A DNA stretch of 64,000 nt, taken from positions 62,001 through 126,000 of the forward strand of contig JADJMH010000012.1 in assembly GCA_016709675.1 (NCBI GenBank), given 5' to 3'. The position numbers and the translations under genes were made by a program. Shown here piece by piece: positions 55,249 to 64,000 of this stretch. The notes beneath the pieces are model-generated. The model saw nothing but the letters and a program-made list of their open reading frames with translations, ran no database searches and had not been told where the DNA came from. How positions within the stretch are numbered: position 1 is the stretch's first letter; each line of letters begins with the position of its first letter. Source of the stretch: Candidatus Accumulibacter proximus (GTDB taxonomy: Bacteria; Pseudomonadota; Gammaproteobacteria; Burkholderiales; Rhodocyclaceae).

Positions 55249-56406
55249 ATGATTCTTCCTCCTGCAACCCTCGGCATGCTCGGTGGCGGTCAACTCGGCC
55301 GCTTCTTCGTTGCGGCGGCGCACGAGATGGGCTACCACGTCTGGGTCCTCGACCCTGACCCGCACAGTCCTGCCGCACTGATCGCCGACCGCCACCTGCT
55401 CGCCGCTTACGACGATTACGCGGCGCTTGACGAGCTGGCGCAGGGTTGCGCGGCGATCACCACCGAGTTCGAAAATGTTCCCGCCGGCACCCTCGACTAT
55501 CTGAACAAGTTCGTTCTCGTGCGGCCGTCAGCGGCAGCGGTCAGCGTCTGCCAGAACCGCATCGCCGAAAAGAACTTCCTGCGCGAGAATGGCCTGCCAC
55601 ATGCCGGCTTCGCCGCGGTCCACCATGAACACGACCTGCGCGACGCCGACGACAGGCTTTTTCCCGGCATCCTGAAGGTCGCCCGTTTCGGCTACGACGG
55701 CAAAGGGCAGAGCGTGGTGGTCAGTCGCGACGCGGCGATCGCCGCCTTCCAGCATTTCAAAGGCGAGACCTGCGTCCTCGAGCAGAAGCTCGCGCTTGAC
55801 TGCGAAGTCTCGGTGGTCCTGGCGCGCGACGAAACGGGCAGCGTGAAGAGCTTTCCGACCGCCGAGAACAGCCACCGCAAGGGGATCCTCGACGTCTCCC
55901 TGGTGCCGGCGCGCGTGGCGGCGGAACTGCGCGACGAGGCCGCCGGGCTCGCCGGCAGGATCGCCGATCACCTCGGCTATATCGGCACCCTGGCGGTCGA
56001 GTTCTTCGTCGTGCAAGGCGAACTGGTGATCAACGAAATGGCCCCGCGGCCGCACAACAGTGGCCACTACACCATCGACGCCTGCCTCACCAGCCAGTTC
56101 GAACAACAGGTACGTGCCCTGTGCGGCCTGCCGCTGGGCGAAGCGCGGGCGCACTCGGCGGCGGCCATGGTCAATCTGCTCGGTGACCTGTGGTACGAGA
56201 CAACCCTTGCCGGCGACCACTACCGCGAGCCGGACTGGTCGAAGCTGCACGCCTTTGCCAACCTCAAGCTGCACCTTTATGGCAAGCATCACGCCCGGCC
56301 CGGCCGCAAGATGGGACATTTCACCGTCCTCGATGCCGACCCGGAACGTGCCCGGCAGGTCGCGATGACAGCGCGCGCCGCCATCGGAATCGTCGATGCC
56401 GCCTGA
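55249..56406 (+). CDS. purK: N5-carboxyaminoimidazole ribonucleotide synthase
   Basis: ATP-grasp enzyme that carboxylates AIR with bicarbonate. 385 residues. N-terminal LGMLGGGQLGRFFVAAAHEM, central ATP-grasp lid KVARFGYDGKGQSVV, and EMAPRPHNSGHYTIDACLTS near the active site. The start ATG at 55249 fits homologues. Its 3' end overlaps sua5 by 11 bp. Acts directly before PurE. Confidence 0.97.
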   Translation: MILPPATLGMLGGGQLGRFFVAAAHEMGYHVWVLDPDPHSPAALIADRHLLAAYDDYAALDELAQGCAAITTEFENVPAGTLDYLNKFVLVRPSAAAVSVCQNRIAEKNFLRENGLPHAGFAAVHHEHDLRDADDRLFPGILKVARFGYDGKGQSVVVSRDAAIAAFQHFKGETCVLEQKLALDCEVSVVLARDETGSVKSFPTAENSHRKGILDVSLVPARVAAELRDEAAGLAGRIADHLGYIGTLAVEFFVVQGELVINEMAPRPHNSGHYTIDACLTSQFEQQVRALCGLPLGEARAHSAAAMVNLLGDLWYETTLAGDHYREPDWSKLHAFANLKLHLYGKHHARPGRKMGHFTVLDADPERARQVAMTARAAIGIVDAA

Positions 56407-57652
56407 GCGGGACGCGATCGATCGCGCGGTCGCACTGCTGCAGGCCGGCGAACTGGTGGCCTTTCCGACCGAGACGGTCTACGGCCTCGGTGCCGACGCC
56501 ACGAATCCCGCCGCCGTCGCCCGGATCTTCACCGCCAAGGGACGACCTGCCGATCATCCACTGATCGTCCATCTTCCCGCCGACAGCTACCTCGAGCGCT
56601 GGGCGCGGGAAATTCCTGCCGTCGCCTGGGAACTTGCCGAGGCCTTCTGGCCCGGCCCGCTGACCCTGATCCTCAAACGGGCCGCGGCTGTGCCGGGTGC
56701 CGTCACCGGTGGCCAGGACAGTGTCGGCCTGCGCGTGCCGGCGCATCCGCTGGCGCTCGATCTTCTGCGCGCCTATGCCCGCGCCGGCGGCGGCCTGGCA
56801 GGCATGTGCGGCGTTGCCGCCCCATCGGCCAACCGCTTCGGCCGGATCAGTCCGACCGAAGCGGCGCACGTGCGCGACGAACTCGGTGACGCGGTGAAGC
56901 TGATCCTCGACGGCGGCCGCTGCCCGGTCGGCATCGAGTCGACGATCCTCGATCTGACGCCCGGCAGCGCCCTGCCGCCACGTCTGTTGCGCCCCGGCCG
57001 GATCACGCGCGAGCAGATCGCGACCGTCATCGGCGTGCTGCCGGAGATCGCCGGCCGGCAACCGGACGACCGCACACCGCGTGTTTCCGGTTCGCTGGCC
57101 GCGCACTATGCGCCGACGACGCCACTTCGCCTGGTGCCCCCCGGGCGCCTTGCCGAAGTCATCGCCAGGCTTTGCCAGGCAGGCCACCGCTGCGCCGTCC
57201 TTTGCTACAGCCAGCTGCCGGATCAAGGCGCATCGCCTGAGCTGCGCCGCCTGCCGGGCGATCCACGTGGCTACGCCAGCGGACTGTATGCCGCCCTGCG
57301 CGAACTGGACCAGGCGGCGACCGAGCTGATCGTCGTCGAGGAGATTCCCGCCACGCCGGCCTGGGCAGCGGTCGCCGACCGCCTGCGCCGGGCGGCCTGT
57401 GGTGCCGGTCGGGGGACGGACCTCGCCCGGCGACTGAGGGGGGTCCGGGGGCGGCCCCCACCGCGGGGGGGCCCGCCCGGGGGGGGGGGGGGGGCCCGGC
57501 GCGGCCTCGCCCCGGCGGGGGGGGGGGGTGGGCCCCCGGGGGGGGGGGGGGGGGGGGGGTGTTGGATCTCTATCTCTGGAAATCAACTTAACGCCCGAAG
57601 CGATAGTTCCAGAGCAGGTCCAGCCCGGTGTCGGTACCGGCGCGACCGATGA
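56396..57652 (+). CDS. sua5: L-threonylcarbamoyladenylate synthase (Sua5/YrdC), 3' end corrupted
   Basis: Makes threonylcarbamoyl-AMP for the t6A modification of tRNA. The YrdC domain (about 1-210) shows VAFPTETVYGLGADATNPAA, AKGRPADHPLIVHL, TLILKRAA and SIESTILDLTP-like VGIESTILDLTPG; a linker and the Sua5 domain follow (RLPGDPRGYASGLYAALREL, IVVEEIPATPAWAAVADRLR). Real similarity ends near 57410. After that the frame runs through the poly-G block and encodes Gly/Arg/Pro nonsense, so the true stop lies earlier or was lost in assembly. Start overlaps purK. Confidence 0.88.
   Translation: MPPERDAIDRAVALLQAGELVAFPTETVYGLGADATNPAAVARIFTAKGRPADHPLIVHLPADSYLERWAREIPAVAWELAEAFWPGPLTLILKRAAAVPGAVTGGQDSVGLRVPAHPLALDLLRAYARAGGGLAGMCGVAAPSANRFGRISPTEAAHVRDELGDAVKLILDGGRCPVGIESTILDLTPGSALPPRLLRPGRITREQIATVIGVLPEIAGRQPDDRTPRVSGSLAAHYAPTTPLRLVPPGRLAEVIARLCQAGHRCAVLCYSQLPDQGASPELRRLPGDPRGYASGLYAALRELDQAATELIVVEEIPATPAWAAVADRLRRAACGAGRGTDLARRLRGVRGRPPPRGGPPGGGGGARRGLAPAGGGGGPPGGGGGGGCWISISGNQLNARSDSSRAGPARCRYRRDR
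57436..57560. other. Low-complexity poly-G/poly-C block, probable sequence artefact
   Basis: About 125 bp made almost only of G and C with G runs of 16 (57479-57494), 12 (57517-57528) and 22 (57538-57559). Nothing comparable occurs in the rest of the window. It lies between the last good sua5 codons and the end of tamB, directly next to a 17-bp piece matching one end of the MITE at 38514-38679. Confidence 0.7.
57570..57587. mobile_element. One end of a second MITE copy at the tamB stop codon
   Basis: CTCTATCTCTGGAAATC (57568-57584 region) is identical to the complement of 38517-38533, inside the left end of the MITE that breaks the DUF4276 gene. Three bases (AAC instead of GCC) complete the end, and TTA (57588-57590), the complement of the tamB stop codon, follows directly, matching the TTA target of the first copy. 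The rest of the element is not readable because the poly-G block begins 10 bp away. Confidence 0.65.
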
Positions 57653-60600
57653 GCGAGAGATTCCGGCTGAGGTTGACGGTCAGCTTGACGACGCGGCCGA
57701 CGTTGATGAGCGACTGGTCGTAGCTGATCAATACGGTCGACGACAAGCGCTTGCCAACGCTGACGATCTGATCGCTCGTCGTATCGTTGGCGCCAAAACC
57801 GGTGGTACTGGCGATACGACTCGTCTGCCGTTCGCCAGAGCCATCGAGCGTACCGCTGCTGACTCCGAACTCGTCAATGCCGAGACCGCGCTGTATGGCC
57901 TTGAGCGGCCCGCCATCCTGCCCGCCAAGGATCGCCTGCGCCGCAGCCAGCAGCACTGCCGACTCCTGCCCACCCGATTGGTCCGGCGCATGCCCGAGCA
58001 CCAGCCAGGAGAGCTTTTCGGCATCCGGCACCTCCGGGTCGGAAACCAGGCGGACAACCGGCCGCCTGGCTGTCCCGGTCACCTCAACACCGGCCTCGAC
58101 CGGCAAATTGGCGCGCACGGCCCGGATGTTGAGGCCGGGGTTGTCGATCAGCCCCTGGAAGTTCAGTATGCCCCGTTCGATTTCGAGCTTCTGGCCGTAG
58201 GCATTGAAGCGGCCGTCTCTGGTGCGGATCGAACCGGTGGCGCGGGGCACACCGGTTCCGTCGGAGCGAATGTTCACTGCGCCGACCAGCCGGCTCTCGA
58301 CGCCGGCGCCCCGAAAATGGAAGTGGCGGCCAAGGTCAGCGTCCACATTCACCGACAACAGCCTGGCCGGCAGGGAAGACTTCGCCTGCCCGGCGCTCGC
58401 CCGCTTGATCACGACGTCGTCCGAAAGTCGCGGCGTACCGGTCTGGGCCAGCTCCCAATAGCCGGCGTCGAGCTTGAAGCTACCCAGCATCTCAACTGCG
58501 CCCTCAGCCAGCTTGATCTGCGCATCGCCGGAAACCAGTGTCCACTGATCCGGCCTCTGCGTCACACCCAACCGATCCGCCTTGACGGTCAACACGCCAT
58601 CGACCTTGCCCGTGCGCAGCTCGCCACTCGCCTCGACGCGCCCCGGTTTGCCGGTCAGGCCGGCGGCATCGATGCCGGGATCGAGCAACAGTACGCGCGG
58701 CATCGGCTGCAAGTCGCTCTCGAAAGACAGCTGCTTGAGAATCAGACGAACGTCACCATCGGCTTCTCCGCTCAGTTGCAGAAGCAGCTTGCCACGCTCG
58801 AGACGCATCCCCAGGTCGAGCGCACGCAAGGCCAACCCGTCACCGCGCCATTCGCCCGTAAGTCGCGGTAGCGCCGGCGTACCGGCGAGCAGCATCTCGC
58901 CCGCCAGCCGGCCGCCCACCTGCCAGCCCGGGCCGAGCAGCGGACCCGCCCAGGCCAGATCCGGGGCATTCAGCCTGATCCTGCCGCGCCAGGGCGCCAG
59001 CCGATCGATCCAGGCGCTGGCCGAACTCGCCGCGCTCAGCTCGCCATCCACTTCACCCAGCCGCTTGCCTTGCAGTCTGAGCTGGCCTTCGAGACGCCCG
59101 GCCCTGGCCAGCAGGCTCAGGCTCCCCTCCTCCAGGCCGAGAGGCAGGCCGCCGATCGACAGGTCGCCGCTCTCTCGCCACAGCCGTGCGCGCCCGCCCG
59201 GCAGGGCGACTCGCGCCGCCTTGCCTGACGTCGCGGAAGGGTCGGCACTGCTGATCTCCCACTCGCCATTGAGCCGCAGCGTGTCACCATTGTCCTTCGC
59301 TGTCGCCGAAACCGCGCTCGACCACTCCGGAAACTCGGCGAGAAGCGCCACGACCGGCAGGGAACGCATGCTGCCGGCAGTCTGCCAACGGCCCTGCGCG
59401 TAGCGCGATTGCTCCAGCCGGGCCGACCAGCCGGCGCCGACGAGATCGGCCGGGCCGGCACTGACGCCCGCGGCGGCCACCTGCAGCGGCATCGCCGAAG
59501 CCAGACTGACGAAAGGCCGCTGCGCATCGACGACCGAGGAGAGCGTCAGCTCGCTCAAGGTGCCAGCCCAGCTCAGGCCGGCCGCCTGCGTGGTGAGGCC
59601 ACCCTCGAGCAGCAGGCGAAGACCACGCTTGCCGGGCAAAGCCAACTGCCCGCGGAGACTGTGCTTGCTGCGCACACCCTGGGCATCGAGCTGCAGGTCC
59701 TGGGCGACGGTTTCGCCGCCAAGCAGGTCCAGTCCGGCCAGTCGCAGCTTGCCAACCAGCGCACCCTGACTACCGTCGCCCAGTTCGGCTTCAAGATCCA
59801 GCCGACGCAGCTGTCCGATGCCGGCCGCGGCCAGACGCGTCGAATGCAAATCCGCCGACAGCTGCAGCGTCTTGAGGCTACCGCCGACAACGAGCACGCC
59901 AGCAAGATCGCCGGCAATACCAAACAGGTCAAGCTTCGGCGCTGCGATCGACACGGTCAGCCGGTCACCCGGTGCCCCGAAAGCGCCTTTCGCCGACAGC
60001 TGGTTGCCGGCTGCGGCCAGTTCGATGTCGGCCTTGCGCAGCCGCTCCCCGGCGAGATCAATCTCGCCGCGGCCGGCAAGCGCTTCCGCACCGAGGCGGC
60101 TGTTGCGCAGCTGGAAGCGCAGTCCCAGCGCGAGCTGCGGCTGGCGGCTGCCTTGCGCGTCAAACTCGGCATTGAGACGCGCCGCCGGCAACTTGGCAAA
60201 GCGGCTGGGATCGAAATCCTTCAGGCTCCCTGCGACGGCGAACTGGCCGGTATCCACCAGCGCAACTTTGCCACTGGCAGTCAGTTGCGCGTCACCGCTG
60301 CTCAGCTGCAGGGTCTCGACAGTGACCTCGGCTGGATCAATCGCCAGTTTGCCCTCGATCGCGAAACGCGGGTCGCGCAGCTTGCCTTCGAGCTGCTGGC
60401 TATTGAGGCTGATGCGGGCGCGCAGCGGACCCGCGAGTTGCGTACGGCGCAACCCGGTGTACAACGCACTCGCGTCAAGCGCAGTCACCGCCAGGCGCAG
60501 AGCCAGTTCGGCGTCGCGCAGGCTGCCACTCCCCTGCAGGCGTCCGCCGCCGGACAAACGAACATCAAGATCCGCCAGGTCCAGCTCAAGGTCGCTCAGA

Positions 60601-61664
60601 TTCAGTCCGGCGGTGACTGACTCGATCGGCACGAGCTGACGATCAACGGCTCCGGGACGACGGTTGACCAGCCGCAACTGGCCCCCCAGCGCGGCGGCCG
60701 ACTCCCCCAGTGGCCGCAATTCGGCACGCAGGTCAAATTCTGCCTGCGGCGCGCCGGCAATCCAGGCCCTGGGGTCGACCCCCGTCAACTCCGCCGCCGC
60801 TTCGACGACCGGCTGCGCTGCGAAAGGGGCAATCCTCGCCACGACTTCACCGGCGAAGCGGTCACCGGCCGCGGCCTCGAGCGGCCGCGCACTGCCGACC
60901 AGCGCGAACTCTTCGAGCCGGCCATCGGCAGCCAGGTCGAACGCCAGCCGCCGCCCACCGGCTTGACCCTCGATGCCTGCTTTCGCCACCAGTGCGAACG
61001 GCCTTTCCGCGCCCAGCGAGGCTTCACCGCTGACCGCCAGACCCGCCACCTGCACCCGTAGCTCGAGCAGGCGATGCAGCGCGCCATCGCTGACCAGTTG
61101 CGCCGCGAGCGACTCGGCGACCGTTGCCGCCTCGCCGTTCGGGTAGGCATGCTCACCGATTTCAAGCCGGCCGAGCTGGAACTGCTCGATTTCGACCGCC
61201 AGCGGGAGTCCCAGGCTATCGGGCAACAGCACGGGCTCGCTACTCGTAACGTTGGACACGCGCAGACTCGCCGCAGCGATGCGGCTGACGACCACTCGCC
61301 CGCGCAACAGCTCGCGCGGGCGCCAGTCCAGCTGCAACGCATCGACCTGGACATCGAGCGTTTCGCTGCGCCAATGCACGGCCGGCAGGAAGAACGAGCC
61401 GCCGAGCGTGCCGCCTGGCTCTTCGAGCGTCAGTTGACCGGCGGCGAGCCGCTCAATCATCCGGCAGCTCAGCCGCAGGCCGGCCTCGCTGCCAAACAGC
61501 CAGCCGGCGCCGGCGAATGCCAGCAGCAGGGCAGCGAGTGGCGCCAGCCATCGCCAATGACGGAGCGACGAGCGCACCGGCGGCGGCGGCGTAGGCGTCG
61601 GCGCCGGCGCCGGCATGGCGGCAGTCGTCTCCGGGGTCATCGCTGGCAATTCGTCGTCATTCAA
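57588..61664 (-). CDS. tamB: Translocation and assembly module protein TamB (DUF490)
   Basis: Inner-membrane-anchored, periplasm-spanning protein, about 1358 residues. Thr/Pro-rich N-terminus, one transmembrane helix at about 38-58 (WLAPLAALLLAFAGAGWLFG), a very long run of beta-strand repeats, and the conserved C-terminal DUF490 region (GVSSGTLDGSGERQTS, RLSSTVLISYDQSLINVGRV, GTDTGLDLLWNYRFGR). Works with TamA in outer-membrane protein or lipid transport. Its stop codon is the TTA target of the MITE end. Start overlaps the tamA stop by 4 bp. Confidence 0.94.
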   Translation of the reverse strand: MNDDELPAMTPETTAAMPAPAPTPTPPPPVRSSLRHWRWLAPLAALLLAFAGAGWLFGSEAGLRLSCRMIERLAAGQLTLEEPGGTLGGSFFLPAVHWRSETLDVQVDALQLDWRPRELLRGRVVVSRIAAASLRVSNVTSSEPVLLPDSLGLPLAVEIEQFQLGRLEIGEHAYPNGEAATVAESLAAQLVSDGALHRLLELRVQVAGLAVSGEASLGAERPFALVAKAGIEGQAGGRRLAFDLAADGRLEEFALVGSARPLEAAAGDRFAGEVVARIAPFAAQPVVEAAAELTGVDPRAWIAGAPQAEFDLRAELRPLGESAAALGGQLRLVNRRPGAVDRQLVPIESVTAGLNLSDLELDLADLDVRLSGGGRLQGSGSLRDAELALRLAVTALDASALYTGLRRTQLAGPLRARISLNSQQLEGKLRDPRFAIEGKLAIDPAEVTVETLQLSSGDAQLTASGKVALVDTGQFAVAGSLKDFDPSRFAKLPAARLNAEFDAQGSRQPQLALGLRFQLRNSRLGAEALAGRGEIDLAGERLRKADIELAAAGNQLSAKGAFGAPGDRLTVSIAAPKLDLFGIAGDLAGVLVVGGSLKTLQLSADLHSTRLAAAGIGQLRRLDLEAELGDGSQGALVGKLRLAGLDLLGGETVAQDLQLDAQGVRSKHSLRGQLALPGKRGLRLLLEGGLTTQAAGLSWAGTLSELTLSSVVDAQRPFVSLASAMPLQVAAAGVSAGPADLVGAGWSARLEQSRYAQGRWQTAGSMRSLPVVALLAEFPEWSSAVSATAKDNGDTLRLNGEWEISSADPSATSGKAARVALPGGRARLWRESGDLSIGGLPLGLEEGSLSLLARAGRLEGQLRLQGKRLGEVDGELSAASSASAWIDRLAPWRGRIRLNAPDLAWAGPLLGPGWQVGGRLAGEMLLAGTPALPRLTGEWRGDGLALRALDLGMRLERGKLLLQLSGEADGDVRLILKQLSFESDLQPMPRVLLLDPGIDAAGLTGKPGRVEASGELRTGKVDGVLTVKADRLGVTQRPDQWTLVSGDAQIKLAEGAVEMLGSFKLDAGYWELAQTGTPRLSDDVVIKRASAGQAKSSLPARLLSVNVDADLGRHFHFRGAGVESRLVGAVNIRSDGTGVPRATGSIRTRDGRFNAYGQKLEIERGILNFQGLIDNPGLNIRAVRANLPVEAGVEVTGTARRPVVRLVSDPEVPDAEKLSWLVLGHAPDQSGGQESAVLLAAAQAILGGQDGGPLKAIQRGLGIDEFGVSSGTLDGSGERQTSRIASTTGFGANDTTSDQIVSVGKRLSSTVLISYDQSLINVGRVVKLTVNLSRNLSLIGRAGTDTGLDLLWNYRFGR

Positions 61665-63370
61665 AAGGGTATCGCCAAGGAAAAGTCCAGCCGCAGCTTG
61701 CCCTCACGCTGGCCGTATGCGAGGTCAATGCCGAGCGGTCCAGCCGGGCTCCGCCAGCGCGCGCCAACACCGTAGCCGACCGCGAGATCCATCGCCTGCC
61801 AGTCGTCGACCGCATTACCGGCATCGACAAAAACCGCCGCACCCCAGGTTGGCTTGATCCAGTGCGTGTATTCGCCACTCATCGTCACCAGGTAGCGCCC
61901 GCCGACGATTGCCGAACCCTCCTGCACGCCGAGGCTCTGATAGGCGTAACCGCGCACCGTATTGCTGCCGCCGGTACGAAAGAGAAAGTCCTGCGGGATG
62001 CCCGCCGACGAGGGGGCAAAAGTTGCCCCCAGTTCGCCGCGGAAGAGCAGTGCGTTGTTGGTACCGAGCGGAATCCCCTGGCTGTAGCGCAGGTAGGTAC
62101 GCACGAAGTTCTGATCGGAAAGCAGTTGCTTGCTGCCGCCGCCAACCTGAAACTGCAGCGAGGTCCCCTCTGCGGGATCCAGCGGATCGACCGCGTGCCG
62201 CCAGGTCCAGCCAGCCTGTGCGGTCAGGGCGCGATTGGTGGTGGACGGCGCCCCCTGCGGCGATTGCCGCTCGTTCTGCCAGTTCAGGCTGAGGCGTTGC
62301 TCGACGCTGCCAAGCTGCTGCAGACGTGTCGCCCCGATAGCGTAGCGCTGGATCCCCAGATCTTCAATATCGGAGTTCTCGACAGCGATGCCCACACCGT
62401 TGCGCCGCTGTTCCTCGTCTGGCGGCAGGAAAACATCGGCAGAAGCCGTCTGGCGCAACTGCGCCAGACGCACGCCGGTCTGCAGATCCCAGGCACGGCC
62501 GAGAAAATCGAGGTTGCGGTAGGTGGCTCCAGCGCGCGCACCGGTGTTGGTGCTGAAGCCGACGCTGAACGACACCTGGTACGGCTGCCGCTCGCGGAGC
62601 TGTACCCGCACCGGCGCCGTCACCCAGCCGTCCGCGGCGGCGGCCGCTGCAGCGTCATCGTCGCCGCGCTCCAGGGAGACGCTGACCGTGGCAAAATAGG
62701 GTGCGCTCTGCAGTGCGACCTGGAGAGCCAGCAGACGATCTTCCCGGTAGCCTTCGCCAGGCCTGACGCTGCGATTGAAGCGCGCCACCAGTTCTGGCGA
62801 GTAGCGCTGCAAACCACTGATCTTCAGTTCGCCGAAGCGGTAACGCGGGCCGCTGTCGGCGATCACGCGCAAATCGACCCGGTGGGCTTCGGGATCGACC
62901 TCGGCGCTGGTCTCCTGCAGGCGAGCGGCAGCGTAATCAACGGCCAGCAGGTCGGCCAGCAGCGATTGCTTGGCATCATCCCAGTCGGCTTGCCGGAACG
63001 GCTGACCGGCGTTCAGCTTCCACGAGCTCACCAGCACCTCGCGACGCGCCGGATCGAGATCACCCGCGATTTCGATGTGCACGCCACCAATCAGCGAACG
63101 CGGGCCGGGGTCGACCGTCAGCAACAGTTGCTCACCCTGCTGGCGCAGCGCAACACTGGGCGAGAAGTAGCCCTCGGTGGCCAGCAGCGCAGCCACCTCG
63201 CGTTGCATCCGGCGTTCGAAAGCCGCCTGGGCCGGCGCATCCAAAACCTCACCGATCTCCAGGAAGCTACCCAGCAGTTCGCGCACCTCATCCGGCGCCT
63301 GCAACTGTGGCACCACCGCGGCAGCAGGCAAGGCGAGCAGCAGCGCTGCAAGGGAAAGGAGCTTGTGCAT
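61661..63370 (-). CDS. tamA: Outer membrane protein TamA (Omp85/BamA family)
   Basis: 569 residues. Signal peptide MHKLLSLAALLLALPAAA/V, three POTRA domains to about residue 270 (LLTVDPGPRSLIGGVHIEIA, DSGPRYRFGELKISGLQRYS), then a 16-stranded barrel with the VRGYAYQSLGVQEG lid motif (loop 6 V/I-RGY-like) and C-terminal GIDLAYGQREGKLRLDFSLAIPF ending in Phe. The start at 63370 gives the signal peptide; more upstream codons do not. Overlaps tamB, the conserved pair. Confidence 0.95.
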   Translation of the reverse strand: MHKLLSLAALLLALPAAAVVPQLQAPDEVRELLGSFLEIGEVLDAPAQAAFERRMQREVAALLATEGYFSPSVALRQQGEQLLLTVDPGPRSLIGGVHIEIAGDLDPARREVLVSSWKLNAGQPFRQADWDDAKQSLLADLLAVDYAAARLQETSAEVDPEAHRVDLRVIADSGPRYRFGELKISGLQRYSPELVARFNRSVRPGEGYREDRLLALQVALQSAPYFATVSVSLERGDDDAAAAAAADGWVTAPVRVQLRERQPYQVSFSVGFSTNTGARAGATYRNLDFLGRAWDLQTGVRLAQLRQTASADVFLPPDEEQRRNGVGIAVENSDIEDLGIQRYAIGATRLQQLGSVEQRLSLNWQNERQSPQGAPSTTNRALTAQAGWTWRHAVDPLDPAEGTSLQFQVGGGSKQLLSDQNFVRTYLRYSQGIPLGTNNALLFRGELGATFAPSSAGIPQDFLFRTGGSNTVRGYAYQSLGVQEGSAIVGGRYLVTMSGEYTHWIKPTWGAAVFVDAGNAVDDWQAMDLAVGYGVGARWRSPAGPLGIDLAYGQREGKLRLDFSLAIPF

Positions 63371-63603
63371 GGGGGAGTGCGGGTCTGGCAAGCGGCGAAT
63401 CCTGGCCTGGGTTTTTCTCTCGGCACGCCTCAACGAACCTGCAACGCCGTTCATGGGACCGGCACAAGACACGGCGGGCGGCATAGGATAAACCCTTTTT
63501 GGCCCCTGGCGCGAAGATCAGCCCGGCGAAGCCGCGCCGGCGCGTGGCTGAGCAAACGTTCCGGCTTCAACTCGGTCGCCAGCACGCGCACCAGGGCCAG
63601 CAG

Positions 63604-64000
63604 TCAGGTCAGCAGACGGTCATCGCGATACACGCGGATTCCTCGGCAAGAAACGCGCTCGGCACGCAGCGCGGCGCGGCGTCCGCGTCCAGCGCGGACA
63701 CCGCCGAGCAAGGCCAGGCCAACCAGGAAAAACAGGCCGGTTGCCCACAATGCCCGCCGATGATCACCGTCGGTTGCCCAGGTGACGAGGCCGTAGCTCA
63801 AGGGACCGAGGATGGCGGAGAGCTTCATGGCCAGGCCCCAGAACCCGAAGAACTCGGCACGACGCGAGGGGGGCGACAGCAACCCGACGAGCGCGCGGCC
63901 GCCGGACTGTGAGGCGCCCAGGCACAAGCCGGCGAGAGTCGCCGCCGCCCAGAACGGCGCCGGCGTTTGCGCACCGGCGGCAAGTCCGATGGTGACGAGC
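63604..64000 (-). CDS. MFS transporter (UMF1-like), C-terminal part cut by window edge
   Basis: About 130 residues visible, continuing off the right edge. Reads AGLCLGASQSGGRALVGLLS, PPSRRAEFFGFWGLAMKLSA, ILGPLSYGLVTWATDGDHRR, ALWATGLFFLVGLALLGGVR. The SQSxxRALxxxLxPPxRxAEFFGFW segment is typical of the UMF1/Atg22-like branch of the major facilitator superfamily. The protein ends in a short basic tail (RVSCRGIRVYRDDRLLT). Substrate unknown. The 230 bp between it and tamA hold no other gene. Confidence 0.8.
   Translation of the reverse strand, partial: LVTIGLAAGAQTPAPFWAAATLAGLCLGASQSGGRALVGLLSPPSRRAEFFGFWGLAMKLSAILGPLSYGLVTWATDGDHRRALWATGLFFLVGLALLGGVRAGRGRRAALRAERVSCRGIRVYRDDRLLT

Noticed and set aside
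57479..57559. G-quadruplex-forming tract as a functional element.
   Set aside because: Run lengths and loss of the sua5 end point to an artefact; kept only as a finding to verify.

Overview
This window is a GC-rich, gene-dense piece of chromosome from a Gram-negative bacterium, most likely a betaproteobacterium of the Rhodocyclales (Candidatus Accumulibacter / Dechloromonas type). The evidence is the housekeeping order pilW-rodZ-ispG-hisS-yfgM-bamB-der, a lipoyl-domain-fused LpdA in an aceEF-lpdA cluster, and the general protein character. The taxonomic call is inference; no rRNA or tRNA gene was found.

Layout. 1-8.1 kb: a compact minus-strand operon with 1-4 bp stop/start overlaps (ndk, rlmN, pilW, rodZ-like, ispG, hisS, yfgM-like, bamB, der). 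8.3-14.2 kb: a TRAP dicarboxylate-type transporter (dctP, dctQ, dctM) with a divergent sensor kinase/FixJ-type regulator pair. 14.3-20.1 kb: tilS, accA and an ABC export cassette (ATPase, FtsX/MacB-like permease, HlyD-like adaptor). 20.3-27.2 kb: an FMN reductase, two W/Y-rich exported proteins (one with a FecR domain), a gamma-carbonic-anhydrase-like protein and a sirtuin. 27.3-33.1 kb: the pyruvate dehydrogenase operon aceE-aceF-lpdA, in which aceF carries a one-base frameshift. 33.4-37.1 kb: a lytic transglycosylase and iorAB (indolepyruvate:ferredoxin oxidoreductase).

37.2-53.6 kb is an accessory region with defence and mobile genes. In order it holds an AAA ATPase whose DUF4276 partner is broken by a 166-bp MITE with a TTA duplication; a PIN-domain fragment; a mobile mystery protein A/B pair (Xre regulator plus Fic protein); a decayed RloA/RloB (AbiL-like) pair whose ATPase has exchanged its N-terminus for a second copy of the mystery-A N-terminus; an IS3-family transposase remnant split by a ~2.6-kb serine-recombinase element; a two-gene system of a TIR protein with a probable ubiquitin-like C-terminal domain and a giant TPR-CHAT protease; and a RelE/HigB-HigA type toxin-antitoxin pair. 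The TIR/Ubl + TPR-CHAT pair is the best candidate for an undescribed system.

53.8-64 kb returns to core genes: folD-purE-purK-sua5 on the plus strand, facing tamB-tamA and a partial MFS gene on the minus strand. Where sua5 and tamB converge there is a ~125-bp block of almost pure G/C with runs of up to 22 G. It probably is a sequencing/assembly artefact sitting where a second copy of the MITE would be. Several frameshifts (aceF, rloB, recombinase) fall in G/C homopolymers, so some apparent pseudogenes may be sequence errors.
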